A DNA stretch of 64,000 nt from Sporosarcina sp. ACRSM (GCF_022346545.1 NZ_JAKRNU010000006.1:239483-303482); one strand, 5' to 3'; positions 25,610 through 35,607 are shown, numbered from the stretch's first letter. The notes: a model not told the origin generated them from the sequence alone. A program made the numbers and translations.

Positions 25610-26803
25610 TTGGTAAACATCAACGTGTTCAGAGCTCCGCAAGTTGTATTGTACGGAAGCGGATCATTTCACCGTGTTGCAACTGAAGCTGTTCAAAGAG
25701 GAAGAAAAGCATTGATTGTTAGCGATCCCATAATGGAAAGTCTAGGGAATATCAATCAATGTATCGAATATCTTCTAGATGAACAGATTCAGGCAGAAAT
25801 TTATACGGGAGTTATATCGGAGCCAACGGATGTATATGTTCAGGAAGCTTTATCTTTATTCCAAAAAAGCAAATGTGATCTGATTATTTCACTTGGGGGC
25901 GGCAGTTGTATCGATACTGCAAAGGCGGTCGCTGTTCTCGCTACAAATAGCGGCTACATCGGCGACTATATGGGGAGCGCTAAACAGGTGGAACAATTGC
26001 CGGTTCCTCATATCGCCATTCCAACAACAGCCGGAACAGGATCTGAAGTGACAGATGTCACTGTTATTACAAACACACAAAATGAAGAAAAAATGATGAT
26101 TAAGCAGCCCTTATTCATGCCTTCCGTCGCTATTGTGGATCCGGTGCTGACCTTATCCTCACCTAAAAAAGTGACGGCTGCCACAGGGATCGATGCACTT
26201 AGTCATGCAATTGAAGCCTATTTATCGAAACGGGCCCAACCGATGACGGATTCGCTAGCATTATCGGCCATTGAGCTAATTGTTTCAAATATCAAGACCG
26301 TCTATGAAGAGCCTACTCATCTCGCTGCCCGAGAAGCGATGTCCACCGCATCCATGTACGCAGGAATGGCATTTTCAAATGCATCCGTTTGCTTGGTGCA
26401 TGGGATGTCCCGTCCGATCGGCGCCCTTTTCCATGTCGCACACGGCGAGTCGAATGCCATGCTATTACCCGCTGTTCTGGAATTTAGTAAAGACTCGTGC
26501 GTAGAAAGGCTTGCGACAATTGGAAGGATATTTTCAAAATCCCAATCGTTCAGCGACAGGGAAATGGCTGATCTTGCAGTGAAACAAATTAAAAGCCTTT
26601 GCTATGAACTAGGTATCCCGAATATGAAAGACTTGGGAATTGAACAACAAACCTATCTGAAAAATATTGAAAGAATGGCTACGGACGCAATTCGTAGTGG
26701 AAGTCCTGCCAATAATCCTCGCGTCCCGTCTAAGAAAGAAATCGAAGAGCTGTACCAACTTATTTATAATTACCAGTTTGCAACTCAGATTACCAGTCCT
26801 TAA
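25610..26803 (+). CDS. Iron-containing alcohol dehydrogenase, first gene of a sigma-54 operon
   Basis: A 397-residue Fe-dependent alcohol dehydrogenase with the cofactor loop SLGGGSCIDTAKAVA, TAGTGSEVT, and metal-site histidines in DALSHAIEAYLSK and CLVHGMSRPIGALFHVAHGESNAMLLP. I choose the TTG at 25610 because AAGGGGGGAG lies just upstream and because the frame before it overlaps the sigma-54 promoter. It resembles EutG/1,3-propanediol-dehydrogenase-like enzymes and is distinct from the paralogue at 22022-23176. It is followed after 29 bp by the semialdehyde dehydrogenase, suggesting the alcohol is oxidised to an aldehyde that is passed on. Confidence 0.9.
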   Translation: MVNINVFRAPQVVLYGSGSFHRVATEAVQRGRKALIVSDPIMESLGNINQCIEYLLDEQIQAEIYTGVISEPTDVYVQEALSLFQKSKCDLIISLGGGSCIDTAKAVAVLATNSGYIGDYMGSAKQVEQLPVPHIAIPTTAGTGSEVTDVTVITNTQNEEKMMIKQPLFMPSVAIVDPVLTLSSPKKVTAATGIDALSHAIEAYLSKRAQPMTDSLALSAIELIVSNIKTVYEEPTHLAAREAMSTASMYAGMAFSNASVCLVHGMSRPIGALFHVAHGESNAMLLPAVLEFSKDSCVERLATIGRIFSKSQSFSDREMADLAVKQIKSLCYELGIPNMKDLGIEQQTYLKNIERMATDAIRSGSPANNPRVPSKKEIEELYQLIYNYQFATQITSP

Positions 26804-26832
26804 AAACCACGAACAACTAGGAGGAACTATAG

Positions 26833-28281
26833 ATGACAGAAAATAGATTAAAAAACTTCATTAACGGCCAATGGGTAGAAGCAAAAACAACCAATTATAT
26901 TCCAGTTCCAAACCCTGCGACCGGAGAGATTTTAGCTGAAGTACCCATCTCCACAATCGAGGATGTCAATGATGCTACCAAAGTAGCTAAGGAAGCTTTT
27001 TCCACTTGGAGCCAAACTCCCGTTCCAAGACGCGCTAGAATCCTATTCAAATTTCAACAATTGCTCATTGAACAGAGTGAGGAACTTGCAAAGTTAATTA
27101 CCATCGAAAATGGGAAAAACCTCACGGAAGCTCAAGGCGAAGTGCTAAGAGGAATTGAATGTGTAGAATTCGCTGCTGGCGCGCCTTCCCTTATGATGGG
27201 AAAACAATTACCTGATATTGCAACAAACATCGAATCCGGAATGTATCGATATCCTGTAGGTGTCATTGGCGGGATTACTCCTTTCAACTTTCCAATGATG
27301 GTACCTTGCTGGATGTTCCCTCTCGCAATAGCATGCGGAAATACATTTATCTTAAAACCGTCGGAAAGAACACCCCTGCTTGCGAACCGTTTAGCAGAAC
27401 TTTTTAAAGAGGCCGGACTTCCAGATGGGGTTTTCAACATTGTCCATGGTGCACATGATGTGGTGAACGGAATTCTCTCCCATGAAGATATACCTGCTAT
27501 TTCATTCGTAGGATCACAGCCTGTTGCGGAATATGTTTATAAAACAGGTGCTGGGTATGGGAAACGTGTTCAAGCATTAGCCGGTGCCAAAAATCACTCC
27601 ATCGTCATGCCGGATGCAAACTTGGATGCTTCCGTCAAAGAAATTATTGGTGCAGCTTACGGCTCAGCAGGAGAAAGATGTATGGCATGTGCCGTTGTGA
27701 TTGCGGTCGGTGAAGTTGCAGAACCCCTGATTGAAAAACTTCAAGAAGCCGCAGATTCGATCACTATCGGGAATGGTTTAGATGAAGGGGCTTTCCTTGG
27801 GCCAGTCATTCGTCCGGAACATAAGGCACGAACAGTTGATTATATCGCAACCGGGCAAGAAGAAGGTGCGGTTCTCCTTCGGGATGGACGTCAAGACGCA
27901 TGCATGACAGCTGATGGCTACTTCATCGGCCCAACCATCTTTGATCATGTCACAACAGATATGCGGATTTGGAAGGAAGAGATTTTTGCGCCTGTCCTTT
28001 CAATCGTCCGAGTGGAAACTCTTGAAGAGGCCATTGAGTTGACCAATAAATCCGATTTCGGCAATGGCGCTTGCTTGTTTACAGCAAGCGGTCACAACGT
28101 TCGTTACTTCCGTGAACATATCCAAGTAGGTATGTTAGGAGTGAATTTAGGAGTACCTGCCCCGATGGCATTCTTCCCATTCTCCGGATGGAAAAATTCA
28201 TTTTACGGAGATCTACATGCGAACGGAACGGACGGAATAGAATTTTATACAAGAAGGAAAATGTTAACTGCGCGTTGGTAA
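26833..28281 (+). CDS. mmsA: CoA-acylating methylmalonate/malonate-semialdehyde dehydrogenase
   Basis: A 482-residue member of the MmsA branch of aldehyde dehydrogenases. The catalytic cysteine is in [13 protein letters not shown] (about residue 284), the NAD site shows [14 protein letters not shown] and SFVGSQPV, and the family-typical C-terminus [15 protein letters not shown] is present. These enzymes convert malonate or methylmalonate semialdehyde to acetyl- or propionyl-CoA with CO2 release, forming the CoA ester in the reaction. AGGAGG stands 8 bases ahead of the ATG. Co-transcription with the iron alcohol dehydrogenase from a sigma-54 promoter suggests 3-hydroxypropionate, 1,3-propanediol or a related C3 alcohol as substrate; this is inference. 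Confidence 0.9.
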   Translation: MTENRLKNFINGQWVEAKTTNYIPVPNPATGEILAEVPISTIEDVNDATKVAKEAFSTWSQTPVPRRARILFKFQQLLIEQSEELAKLITIENGKNLTEAQGEVLRGIECVEFAAGAPSLMMGKQLPDIATNIESGMYRYPVGVIGGITPFNFPMMVPCWMFPLAIACGNTFILKPSERTPLLANRLAELFKEAGLPDGVFNIVHGAHDVVNGILSHEDIPAISFVGSQPVAEYVYKTGAGYGKRVQALAGAKNHSIVMPDANLDASVKEIIGAAYGSAGERCMACAVVIAVGEVAEPLIEKLQEAADSITIGNGLDEGAFLGPVIRPEHKARTVDYIATGQEEGAVLLRDGRQDACMTADGYFIGPTIFDHVTTDMRIWKEEIFAPVLSIVRVETLEEAIELTNKSDFGNGACLFTASGHNVRYFREHIQVGMLGVNLGVPAPMAFFPFSGWKNSFYGDLHANGTDGIEFYTRRKMLTARW

Positions 28282-28303
28282 GTGTTTTTATAGGAAAGTA
28301 AAA

Positions 28304-28342
28304 CAGGAAGTCATCCTTTGAATTGGGTGACTTCTTGTTTTT
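28304..28342 (+). terminator. Terminator of the adh-mmsA operon
   Basis: AGGAAGTCATCC and GGGTGACTTCTT arms with a short loop and a TTGTTTTT tract. Confidence 0.8.
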
Positions 28343-28414
28343 ATGCATTATTCTGTTTCACTCGCTAGCCGCAAAATACGAATGAGGGGGTCCCCCAATT
28401 AGGTTTTTTCACAG

Positions 28415-28451
28415 AAAAAAAACCGGAAGATGCACGTCTGCTCTTCCGGCT
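28415..28451 (-). terminator. Terminator of metK
   Basis: GCCGGAAGA/TCTTCCGGT stem followed by eight T residues on the minus strand, right after the metK stop codon. Confidence 0.88.
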
Positions 28452-28458
28452 TCATATA

Positions 28459-29655
28459 TTATTGTCCAGCTAGTTTTTTTAATGCTTCTGCTTTGTTCGT
28501 TTGTTCCCATGGCAATTCGACATCCGTGCGACCGAAATGGCCATAAGCCGCTGTCGCTTTGTAAATTGGACGACGTAAGTCGAGCATTTGAATGATGCCT
28601 GCGGGACGAAGGTCAAACAGTTCACGAACGAATTCCACTAGTTCGCTTTCAGCAACTGTGCCTGTCCCAAATGTATCAATTGAAATCGACACGGGTTGGG
28701 CAACGCCGATCGCGTATGCTAGTTGAACTTCACAACGATCTGCAAGTCCTGCAGCGACGATGTTTTTAGCAACATAGCGTGCAGCGTATGAAGCGGAACG
28801 GTCCACTTTTGTCGGATCTTTCCCCGAGAACGCGCCGCCGCCATGGCGAGCATACCCACCGTATGTGTCGACAATGATTTTACGGCCTGTCAAACCGGCA
28901 TCCCCTTGAGGTCCACCGATGACAAAGCGGCCTGTCGGGTTAATGAAGTATTTCGTGTTGTCATCGATCAGCTCAGCCGGTACGACCGGGTTAATAACAA
29001 CTTCCTTAATATCGCGTTGAATTTGTTCAAGTGTGATTTCCGGATGATGTTGTGTAGAGATGACAATTGTATCGATCCGTACTGGCACATTGTTTTCATC
29101 ATATTCCACAGTCACTTGCGTTTTTCCATCGGGACGCAAGTAGTCGAGTGTTTCGTCCTTCCGCACTTGTGCAAGGCGACGGGAAAGCTTATGGGATAAG
29201 CTGATCGGTAATGGCATCAGTTCAGGTGTTTCGTTACAAGCATAGCCGAACATCAGCCCTTGGTCGCCCGCTCCGATCGCTTCAAGCTCGTCGTCCGTCA
29301 TGGAGCCTTCACGCGACTCCAACGCTTCGTCAACCCCTGCAGCGATATCAGGAGATTGCTCATCGATTGCAGTTAGCACTGCAGAGGTCTCCCAATCGAA
29401 TCCGTATTTAGCACGTGTATAGCCAATTCCTTTCACAGTTTCGCGAACCACTTTCGGAATATCGACATAAGTGGACGTCGTGATTTCCCCTGCAATCAGG
29501 ACAAGTCCAGTTGTAATCGTCGTTTCACACGCTACACGCGCATTGGGATCTTCTTCTAATATGGCATCCAAAATAGCGTCCGAAATTTGGTCACACATTT
29601 TGTCCGGATGCCCTTCTGTTACCGATTCTGATGTAAACAGTCGGCGGTTTGTCAT
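28459..29655 (-). CDS. metK: S-adenosylmethionine synthetase
   Basis: A 398-residue MetK, full length for the family. Signatures include [24 protein letters not shown] at the N-terminus (catalytic His and Mg-binding Asp), [12 protein letters not shown] and [23 protein letters not shown] loop (here [20 protein letters not shown]). It makes SAM from methionine and ATP. GGAGGAACTGGA precedes the ATG. It is preceded by an SAM-I riboswitch, so expression falls when SAM is abundant. It is divergent from pckA, as in Bacillus. Confidence 0.97.
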   Translation of the reverse strand: MTNRRLFTSESVTEGHPDKMCDQISDAILDAILEEDPNARVACETTITTGLVLIAGEITTSTYVDIPKVVRETVKGIGYTRAKYGFDWETSAVLTAIDEQSPDIAAGVDEALESREGSMTDDELEAIGAGDQGLMFGYACNETPELMPLPISLSHKLSRRLAQVRKDETLDYLRPDGKTQVTVEYDENNVPVRIDTIVISTQHHPEITLEQIQRDIKEVVINPVVPAELIDDNTKYFINPTGRFVIGGPQGDAGLTGRKIIVDTYGGYARHGGGAFSGKDPTKVDRSASYAARYVAKNIVAAGLADRCEVQLAYAIGVAQPVSISIDTFGTGTVAESELVEFVRELFDLRPAGIIQMLDLRRPIYKATAAYGHFGRTDVELPWEQTNKAEALKKLAGQ

Positions 29656-29783
29656 TCCAGTTCCTCCTTATATCCTACGAGATTGATACGGTACTCATAT
29701 GTCCCATGTAAAGCCCTCCAGAAGAACGGACTTCAAGCCATTTCGAGCTCTATACACGAGGATTAAGGGCGATTTCATATAAA

Positions 29784-29963
29784 AAGCCTTTCGCTCACGT
29801 CAATACATGAGGAAAGGCATGATTTTAAATGCACCTTTCACTCTTATCATACAAGACAAAAAACGCCTTGCTACAGGTTTGGCACCTTTGCGCTGACAAA
29901 AAAGTCATTGCAGGTTGCCGGGCTTCATAGGGCCTGACCCCTCCACCAGCTCGGGATAAGAGT
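29784..29963 (-). promoter_or_regulatory. metK: SAM-I riboswitch (S-box) of metK
   Basis: On the minus strand the aptamer runs from CTCTTATC (29961) to GATAAGAG (about 29842), with the P1 helix, GAGCTGGTGGAGGGG, the AGGCCCTATGAAGCC and CGGCAACC conserved blocks, and the AAAGGTGCCAAACCTG segment. It is followed by a terminator hairpin (GCCTTTC/GAAAGGC with a T-run, 29784-29820). SAM binding stabilises the anti-antiterminator and stops transcription. Confidence 0.97.
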
Positions 29964-30073
29964 ATCCGTTCAACTATACATCCTACGGAAAATTGTCACT
30001 GATGTCAAATCTTTTTTCAATTTTCGCGTACAAAGTAATTGTTCTTTGAATTAGTATAGACTAATCCGTTAAA

Positions 30074-30084
30074 TGTGTTATACT
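30074..30084 (+). promoter_or_regulatory. pckA promoter with CcpN-type box
   Basis: TGTGTTATACT fits the CcpN recognition sequence TRTGHYATAYW, known from B. subtilis pckA and gapB promoters, and overlaps the TATACT -10 box at 30079-30084. A short palindrome TTAGT-ATAG-ACTAA lies just upstream. CcpN would repress gluconeogenic PckA during glycolysis. Confidence 0.6.
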
Positions 30085-30147
30085 ATTTCCATAATGTGAT
30101 GTTACCCAAAGAAGATTGGGATTATACGTAAAGGAAGGTAATAAATT

Positions 30148-31734
30148 ATGATATCTGCGAAAATTGGCGATGAGCTTCAAGAACTGTTGTCTGGTAAAAA
30201 TGTGAATATGCAGCTTTCGGTACCACAGCTTGTAGAAAAGGCGACATCACGCGGCGAAGCTAAACTGACTGCGGATGGAGCAATCACAGCTCAAACCGGT
30301 AAATATACAGGCCGTTCTCCTAAAGATAAGTATATCGTCGAGGAAGAGTCAACGAAAGATAAAATCGATTGGGGTAAAGTGAACCGTCCCATCTCTTCCG
30401 ATATTTTCGAGTCCTTATATACAAAAGTAATCCGCCACTTAAAAGAGAGAGATGAACTGTTCGTCTTCGATGGTTTCGCAGGTGCAGATCCCGCTTCACG
30501 TCTATCCATCCGGGTCGTCAATGAATTTGCATGGCATAATCTATTTGTCCATCAGTTATTCATCCGCCCGAACGAAGAAGAATTGAAAACGCATGTCCCG
30601 CAGTTCACTATCGTTTCAGCTCCTTCCTTTAAAGCGGATCCTGCAATCGATGGAACGGATTCCGAGACATTCATCATCGTTTCCATGGAAAAACGAATCG
30701 TCTTGATTGGTGGAACAGAGTATGCAGGTGAAATGAAGAAATCCATCTTCTCCATCATGAACTACTTGCTTCCTGAAAATGGCATTATGCCAATGCACTG
30801 TTCGGCAAACGTCGGCGAGGATGGGGACGTCGCTTTGTTCTTCGGTCTATCAGGAACTGGAAAAACGACGCTCTCTGCTGATGCAAACCGCAAATTGATC
30901 GGTGACGACGAGCACGGTTGGTCTGATAATGGCGTTTTCAATATTGAAGGGGGCTGCTATGCGAAATGCATCAACCTTTCTCAAGAAAAAGAGCCTGAAA
31001 TCTTCGGTGCAATCCGATTTGGTTCCGTTTTGGAAAACGTTGTTATCGATCCGGAAACACGTATCCCTGATTATGACGATGGCTCCTTGACTGAAAACAC
31101 ACGCGCAGCATACCCGATTCAAGCGATTGACAACATCGTTGACCCTTCTGTTGCCGGTCATCCGAAAACAATCGTATTCTTGACAGCAGATGCGTTCGGC
31201 GTCTTGCCTCCGATTTCAAAGTTAACGAAAGAGCAGGCAATGTATCATTTCCTAAGCGGCTTCACGTCGAAACTCGCTGGAACTGAGCGTGGCATCACAT
31301 CACCGGAAGCTACATTCTCAACTTGCTTCGGTTCGCCATTTTTACCGCTCCATGCAACAGTATACGCGGAAATGCTCGGCAAGAAAATCGATGAGCATAA
31401 CGCGCAAGTGTTCCTTGTCAATACTGGCTGGACTGGCGGCGAATACGGCGTTGGAAAACGTATGGATCTGAAATACACGCGCGCAATGGTACGTGCAGCA
31501 CTTGCAGGACAACTAAATGATGTTGAAACAGAAGTGAACGCTGTATTCGGACTTCAAATGCCAACATCCATCGCAGGTGTTCCAACAGAAGTATTGAATC
31601 CACGCAATGCATGGGCTGATGGTGCAGCTTATGACGAAAAAGCAAAAGAATTAGCAGACCTGTTCCGTGAAAACTTCAAGAAATTCGGAACGGTTTCTGA
31701 AGATATCGTTCTTAAAGGCGGACCAATCGCTTAA
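30148..31734 (+). CDS. pckA: Phosphoenolpyruvate carboxykinase (ATP)
   Basis: A 528-residue ATP-dependent PEP carboxykinase. The kinase P-loop [11 protein letters not shown] (about residue 233), the metal-binding [23 protein letters not shown] and the oxaloacetate-binding TGRSPKDKY and [11 protein letters not shown] segments are all seen. It converts oxaloacetate to PEP, the first step of gluconeogenesis. AAGGAAGGTAATAA precedes the ATG. It sits divergently to metK, conserved in Bacillus. Confidence 0.97.
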   Translation: MISAKIGDELQELLSGKNVNMQLSVPQLVEKATSRGEAKLTADGAITAQTGKYTGRSPKDKYIVEEESTKDKIDWGKVNRPISSDIFESLYTKVIRHLKERDELFVFDGFAGADPASRLSIRVVNEFAWHNLFVHQLFIRPNEEELKTHVPQFTIVSAPSFKADPAIDGTDSETFIIVSMEKRIVLIGGTEYAGEMKKSIFSIMNYLLPENGIMPMHCSANVGEDGDVALFFGLSGTGKTTLSADANRKLIGDDEHGWSDNGVFNIEGGCYAKCINLSQEKEPEIFGAIRFGSVLENVVIDPETRIPDYDDGSLTENTRAAYPIQAIDNIVDPSVAGHPKTIVFLTADAFGVLPPISKLTKEQAMYHFLSGFTSKLAGTERGITSPEATFSTCFGSPFLPLHATVYAEMLGKKIDEHNAQVFLVNTGWTGGEYGVGKRMDLKYTRAMVRAALAGQLNDVETEVNAVFGLQMPTSIAGVPTEVLNPRNAWADGAAYDEKAKELADLFRENFKKFGTVSEDIVLKGGPIA

Positions 31735-31743
31735 TCAACAAAC

Positions 31744-31781
31744 AATCGTGTAGCACATATCAAATGTGCTACACGATTTTT
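31744..31781 (+). terminator. Bidirectional terminator between pckA and the ytmA-like gene
   Basis: AATCGTGTAGCACAT and ATGTGCTACACGATT form a 15-bp perfect stem flanked by T residues on the plus-strand side. It lies between two convergent genes. Confidence 0.9.
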
Positions 31782-31786
31782 AATTT

Positions 31787-32587
31787 TCAACCTCTTTGTT
31801 CCCCCTGCTTTCTCATCCAGTCACATAAATCACGGACGAGCTCTGCATTTTGGACCGGCGGGAAGTAATGGGTATATTGCGGAAAATACCATGTTTCATA
31901 ATCCTTTTGATGTTCACGCAAGGCATTCTCCAGTAACACAGCCTGTTGAAAAGAAACATTCGTATCAAGCATGCCATGAATGATCAAGACAGGTGCATCG
32001 ATTTCATCGACCCGAAATAATGCCGTCCGCTCTCGATAACCTTCCGGCATATTATTCGGCGTTCCACCGATGACACGTTTCATCATGCGCCGCATATCTT
32101 TCCGTTCCTGATACGTAAATACAACATCCGAGACGCCTGCCCATGTGACGACAGAGGTGATATCATCCCGTAAAATGGCGGTCCAAAGCGCCATGATGCC
32201 GCCTCTTGAAAATGCGAATAAGTGGATTTTTTCCCGATTCGTCTTCGGATTCTGTTTAAGCACATCAATGGCATAGATCGCATCTTGCCGATCGGCCCCA
32301 GCGAATTCGTCCCGTCCTTCGCCACCACGGTTTCCCCGATAATACGGTGCAAAAACAACAAACCCTTGAGTAGCAAACTGCGCAATCCTTGCTGGACGGA
32401 CCATGCCGATATGCTGCATCCCGCCGCGCAAATAAATGATTCCTTCATAGTTGCCTGCAGCAATCGGTTCCGCCATCATCCCTTTGACCTTTATGCCGTC
32501 CGACCAATAAGTGATTTCCTCCAAAACAACATGCGGATTTGGGGAAGGATACGGTCTGCGATGAACGATGACTCCATTATGCGTCAT
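31787..32587 (-). CDS. Alpha/beta hydrolase (prolyl-oligopeptidase/YtmA-like)
   Basis: A 266-residue S9-like hydrolase with nucleophile Ser128 in LFAFSRGGIMA, a catalytic Asp candidate in LIIHGMLDTNV and His in PQYTHYFPP. The N-terminal part lacks a beta-propeller. It matches the position of ytmA downstream of pckA in Bacillus. It overlaps the start of the NUDIX gene by 11 bp, so the two are probably translated from one transcript. Substrate unknown. Confidence 0.83.
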   Translation of the reverse strand: MTHNGVIVHRRPYPSPNPHVVLEEITYWSDGIKVKGMMAEPIAAGNYEGIIYLRGGMQHIGMVRPARIAQFATQGFVVFAPYYRGNRGGEGRDEFAGADRQDAIYAIDVLKQNPKTNREKIHLFAFSRGGIMALWTAILRDDITSVVTWAGVSDVVFTYQERKDMRRMMKRVIGGTPNNMPEGYRERTALFRVDEIDAPVLIIHGMLDTNVSFQQAVLLENALREHQKDYETWYFPQYTHYFPPVQNAELVRDLCDWMRKQGEQRG

Positions 32588-33047
32588 TGTCCTCCACCCA
32601 CTTTCTTAGCTGTTCCATTCCAGTTCCCTTCATATGAAAGCTTAACGTCTCGCAACGTTCCAGTTCTTCGTCTGTCAGCCATAAAGCACCTTCCGTCTCA
32701 TGCAATGTCGGATGCTCCTCAATGTCCACCACTTTTGCGGTAAAGACCGCCTTACAAAATGTCTGTTCATTATGTACAACATATTGCGCAAACCGGGCAG
32801 GTTCTGAAATGATCACACCTGTTTCTTCAAATGTCTCACGTATCGCTGCCTCTTCGATGGATTCCCCTTTTTCCGCTTTACCGCCAGGAAACTCGATGCC
32901 GCGGGTAGAGTGACGGGTAAGTAACCATTTCCCATTATGTTTTAATATGACAAGGACGTGTCTAGCCGGCATGCCCATTCGATTTTCACCGAAAGTCAGC
33001 TCGACACGTCCCCCATTTATATCCTCAAAGAGGTACATTGTTATCAC
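32577..33047 (-). CDS. ytkD: NUDIX hydrolase, YtkD-like nucleotide triphosphatase
   Basis: A 156-residue NUDIX protein with the complete box GGKAEKGESIEEAAIRETFEETGV near residues 54-77. Length and surroundings (between ytmA-like and dps genes) match YtkD of Bacillus, which hydrolyses 8-oxo-dGTP and has been linked to RNA decapping. The homology-based role is sanitising oxidised nucleotides. GTAAGGACGTGATAACA precedes the ATG. Confidence 0.8.
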   Translation of the reverse strand: MITMYLFEDINGGRVELTFGENRMGMPARHVLVILKHNGKWLLTRHSTRGIEFPGGKAEKGESIEEAAIRETFEETGVIISEPARFAQYVVHNEQTFCKAVFTAKVVDIEEHPTLHETEGALWLTDEELERCETLSFHMKGTGMEQLRKWVEDNDA

Positions 33048-33084
33048 GTCCTTACACTAAGTGTAACGAAGGACGGCCAACCAA

Positions 33085-33393
33085 TCAACGGAAATACGGC
33101 AGTTTCTCAATGAATCGTTTTGACTCGTCATTGGTAAATTCATGGATGAGCGCATACACTTTCATCGTCCGCAAATCGATATCATGGTTATCCTTATCGT
33201 AATGATAAGGGATGTACGGTAGATGAGCCCTATAAAAATTACGGATTTCAAGCTCATACATCTGCTCAAACAACCGATGGAAAATCGGTACATAAGCATT
33301 CGGCACTTCGACTTCATATTCCCAAGGCGAATCATGCGGGCGATGATACACTTGCTGATTAGCGACGGATACATACATTTTATACGTTTGCAT
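33085..33393 (-). CDS. Conserved hypothetical protein, 102 residues
   Basis: A small soluble protein rich in Tyr, Pro and His (VYHRPHDSPWEYEVEVPNAYVPIF, then YRAHLPYIPYHYDKDNHD). No signal peptide, membrane segment or known motif. AAAAAGGATGTGTCC lies before the start. I do not recognise the family. It is placed between ytkD and the yjfB-like gene and may be in a transcript with ytkD. Confidence 0.7.
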   Translation of the reverse strand: MQTYKMYVSVANQQVYHRPHDSPWEYEVEVPNAYVPIFHRLFEQMYELEIRNFYRAHLPYIPYHYDKDNHDIDLRTMKVYALIHEFTNDESKRFIEKLPYFR

Positions 33394-33433
33394 GTGGACA
33401 CATCCTTTTTCATTTTAGGATGGTCCGTTCGAA

Positions 33434-33476
33434 TGAAAACATGCACCTCCAAAGAAATGGAAGTGCATGTTTTCAT
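33434..33476 (-). terminator. Terminator of the YjfB-family gene
   Basis: AAAACATGCACTTCC and AGGTGCATGTTTT arms surround a 12-base loop, with a short T-rich tail on the minus strand. It could also act on the plus strand. Confidence 0.75.
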
Positions 33477-33478
33477 GA

Positions 33479-33661
33479 TTATGCTTTGACGTCAATCGAA
33501 GCCCCTTTATGAGGATGGGCAGCGACAGGCTGATCCGGTAAGCTTTTCAGCATGTCCGTCGCGGCGGTACTGCTCATTGAAAGGGCATTGTTCAACACGC
33601 TCAACTGAACTGTCGATTGAAGACTTCTCAGCTGGCTGGCCATGATGGAATTGATATCCAC
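33479..33661 (-). CDS. YjfB-family putative motility protein
   Basis: A 60-residue protein beginning with GTG (GGAGGGAG upstream). The sequence MDINSIMASQLRSLQSTVQL and MSSTAATDMLKS is typical of the small YjfB (YjfB_motility) family, whose members occur beside motility or stress genes in Bacillales. The biochemical role is not known. Confidence 0.75.
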   Translation of the reverse strand: MDINSIMASQLRSLQSTVQLSVLNNALSMSSTAATDMLKSLPDQPVAAHPHKGASIDVKA

Positions 33662-33722
33662 TTCGCATCTCCCTCCATACCCTTCCTATCGGCAGTATCT
33701 TATCGATTTTAAGCGGAATCGA

Positions 33723-34172
33723 TTATTTATTGTCCTCACCAAGGAATGCGTTCAGCATCCATTGGTGTTTCTCAATGCTTTGATAAGTGGCATTCAGTAA
33801 GTCCTCTGTCATATCATCGCCATCCTTCGCGGCCAGTTCCATCCCTTTTTTCAGCGATTTCATGATTTCCCCGAAATCATCGACGACCGTCTTCACCATT
33901 TGATCTTCCTTCTCTTCACCTGACGCTTCTTTGACAACCGATTGTTCCAAATGCTCTTTCAGCGTCGCAACCGGGTTTCCGCCTAATGTCAAAATCCTTT
34001 CGGCAATCTCGTCCATATGGGCAGTCGCTTCATTATAAAGCTCTTCAAATTTAGCATGTAAGGTGAAAAAATGATGGCCTTTTATATACCAATGGTAATT
34101 GTGAAGCTTTGTATACATAACAGACCATGTGGATACTTGCGTGTTCAATTCTTGAATAAGTTCTTTTGACAT
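33723..34172 (-). CDS. dps: Dps/ferritin-like DNA-protecting protein
   Basis: A 149-residue Dps protein with the ferroxidase motif LHNYHWYIKGHHFFTLHAKFEELYNEATAHMDEIAERIL at about residues 23-60 (His, Asp, Glu ligands at the dimer interface). It stores iron and protects DNA from peroxide. TTAGGGAGCG precedes the ATG. The neighbourhood (ytkD, dps, yidD) is that of the Bacillus ytk region. Its promoter region (34180-34260) has a weak GTTTAT/GGTAAA pair that might be sigma-B type. Confidence 0.93.
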   Translation of the reverse strand: MSKELIQELNTQVSTWSVMYTKLHNYHWYIKGHHFFTLHAKFEELYNEATAHMDEIAERILTLGGNPVATLKEHLEQSVVKEASGEEKEDQMVKTVVDDFGEIMKSLKKGMELAAKDGDDMTEDLLNATYQSIEKHQWMLNAFLGEDNK

Positions 34173-34272
34173 AAAAATCGCTCCCTAATATATTGATCTA
34201 ATTCGTCCCACTGTTCATTTACCACATAAGCCACTACAATAAACATATTCAGGAAAATAGGGAGTCATCGTT

Positions 34273-34503
34273 ATGAAAAAAATATTAATGGGATTCATCA
34301 AAATCTATCAAAAGATTATCTCGCCACTGACACCGCCTTCTTGCCGTTTCTACCCGACCTGTTCTCATTACGGACTGGAAGCACTTGAAAAACACGGTGC
34401 GTTAAAAGGTTCGTGGCTTACAATACGTCGGATTTTGAAGTGTCATCCCTTTCATGAAGGCGGCTTTGATCCGGTGCCGGAAAAGGGTGAGAAGGAAAAA
34501 TAA
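34273..34503 (+). CDS. yidD: YidD (YtjA) membrane protein insertion efficiency factor
   Basis: A 76-residue protein with the YidD signature: amphipathic [22 protein letters not shown], then [19 protein letters not shown] and the closing [17 protein letters not shown]. It aids membrane protein insertion next to YidC/OxaA. ATAGGGAGTCATCGTT carries the ribosome binding site. A purine-rich gap follows to 34641 without recognisable gene; a weak hairpin only. Confidence 0.93.
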   Translation: MKKILMGFIKIYQKIISPLTPPSCRFYPTCSHYGLEALEKHGALKGSWLTIRRILKCHPFHEGGFDPVPEKGEKEK

Positions 34504-34641
34504 TAGAAAAGCTGTTTTGCTTATCCAAAATCATCCCGAGAGCTGAGCTGCCTTATTGTTTGAATCGATCTGTACTTTTAAATTCATTTTCTCGAACAGT
34601 TCACTTGTATTATGAACATTTTTCTCTATTCTTTCCGTCTA

Positions 34642-35607
34642 TTACTTACCGCTAATTTTTCGAAACCTGTCGGCGGTTAATTGAATCCTTTCTTCCGCCT
34701 CGACTATCATGGCCTGCAGCAACTCTTCGACACTTGGCATGTCATCGATCAAACCCGCAATAAGACCACTATTGATAAAACCGTTGTCCATATCCCCTTC
34801 GATGGCGCCTTTGATATGTTGGTCTTCAGTTGTCCAGTTCATGTATTGATCAAGTGTCATCCCTGCCTTTTCACGCTCTACAATCTTTTTCGCATAAGCA
34901 TTCGTTAGCACTCTTCTCGTACGACCTATACTCCGACCGAGGATAACAGTCGACGTATCTTCCGCTTCGACAACAGATTGCTTGTACGTCTTATGAAACG
35001 GTGCTTCCTTGGTTGCGATTAATCGGGTACCGATTTGGACGCCGCTCGCACCGAGCATGAAGGCAGCGGCAAGTCCTTTACCGTCCCCTATACCGCCTGC
35101 TGCAATGACAGGCACTTGGACGTTTGCCACAATTTGTGGAATGAGGGTAAACGTTGTCAACTCCAAGTGCGAATTGATACCGGCTGCTTCGAATCCTTCC
35201 GCGACTAAAATATCCGCTCCAGCCGCTTCCGCTTTTTGAGCGTGCTTTACGGAAGCGACAAGCGCCAGTACCTTGATACCGTGTTCCTGTAACTTGGGGA
35301 TGAACGGTGCTGGGTTACCAGCAGAAAGTGATACGACTGGAATTTTATGTAGAATGGCTAAATCGATTAATTCATTCGTATAGGGCGACACGCCGATCGC
35401 AATATTAAGTGCAAAGTTTTTTGTTGTGCTTCCTTTCGTCTCCAAAATAATGTTTTCCACTTCTTTTGGTGTCATCGTACCGCAACCGATTGTTCCTAGT
35501 CCCCCTGCTTCCGATACAGCAGCTGTCAATTGGGCGTTGCTTATATTTCCCATTCCGCCTTGAACGATCGGGTAATTAATCTGAAGTATTTCGCATATAT
35601 GTAACAT
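34642..35607 (-). CDS. NAD(P)H-dependent flavin oxidoreductase (nitronate monooxygenase/FabK-like)
   Basis: A 321-residue TIM-barrel FMN enzyme. FMN- and substrate-site motifs: PIVQGGMGNIS at the N-terminus, VSLSAGNPAPF, VAEGFEAAGINSH, IAAGGIGDGKGLAAAFMLGASGVQIGTR. Such proteins are annotated as nitronate monooxygenases or enoyl-ACP reductase II (FabK); the absence of fatty-acid genes argues for the former or an unknown flavin oxidoreductase. It is divergent from paaY-like 35682-36212 and may belong to the phenylacetate region. Confidence 0.82.
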   Translation of the reverse strand: MLHICEILQINYPIVQGGMGNISNAQLTAAVSEAGGLGTIGCGTMTPKEVENIILETKGSTTKNFALNIAIGVSPYTNELIDLAILHKIPVVSLSAGNPAPFIPKLQEHGIKVLALVASVKHAQKAEAAGADILVAEGFEAAGINSHLELTTFTLIPQIVANVQVPVIAAGGIGDGKGLAAAFMLGASGVQIGTRLIATKEAPFHKTYKQSVVEAEDTSTVILGRSIGRTRRVLTNAYAKKIVEREKAGMTLDQYMNWTTEDQHIKGAIEGDMDNGFINSGLIAGLIDDMPSVEELLQAMIVEAEERIQLTADRFRKISGK

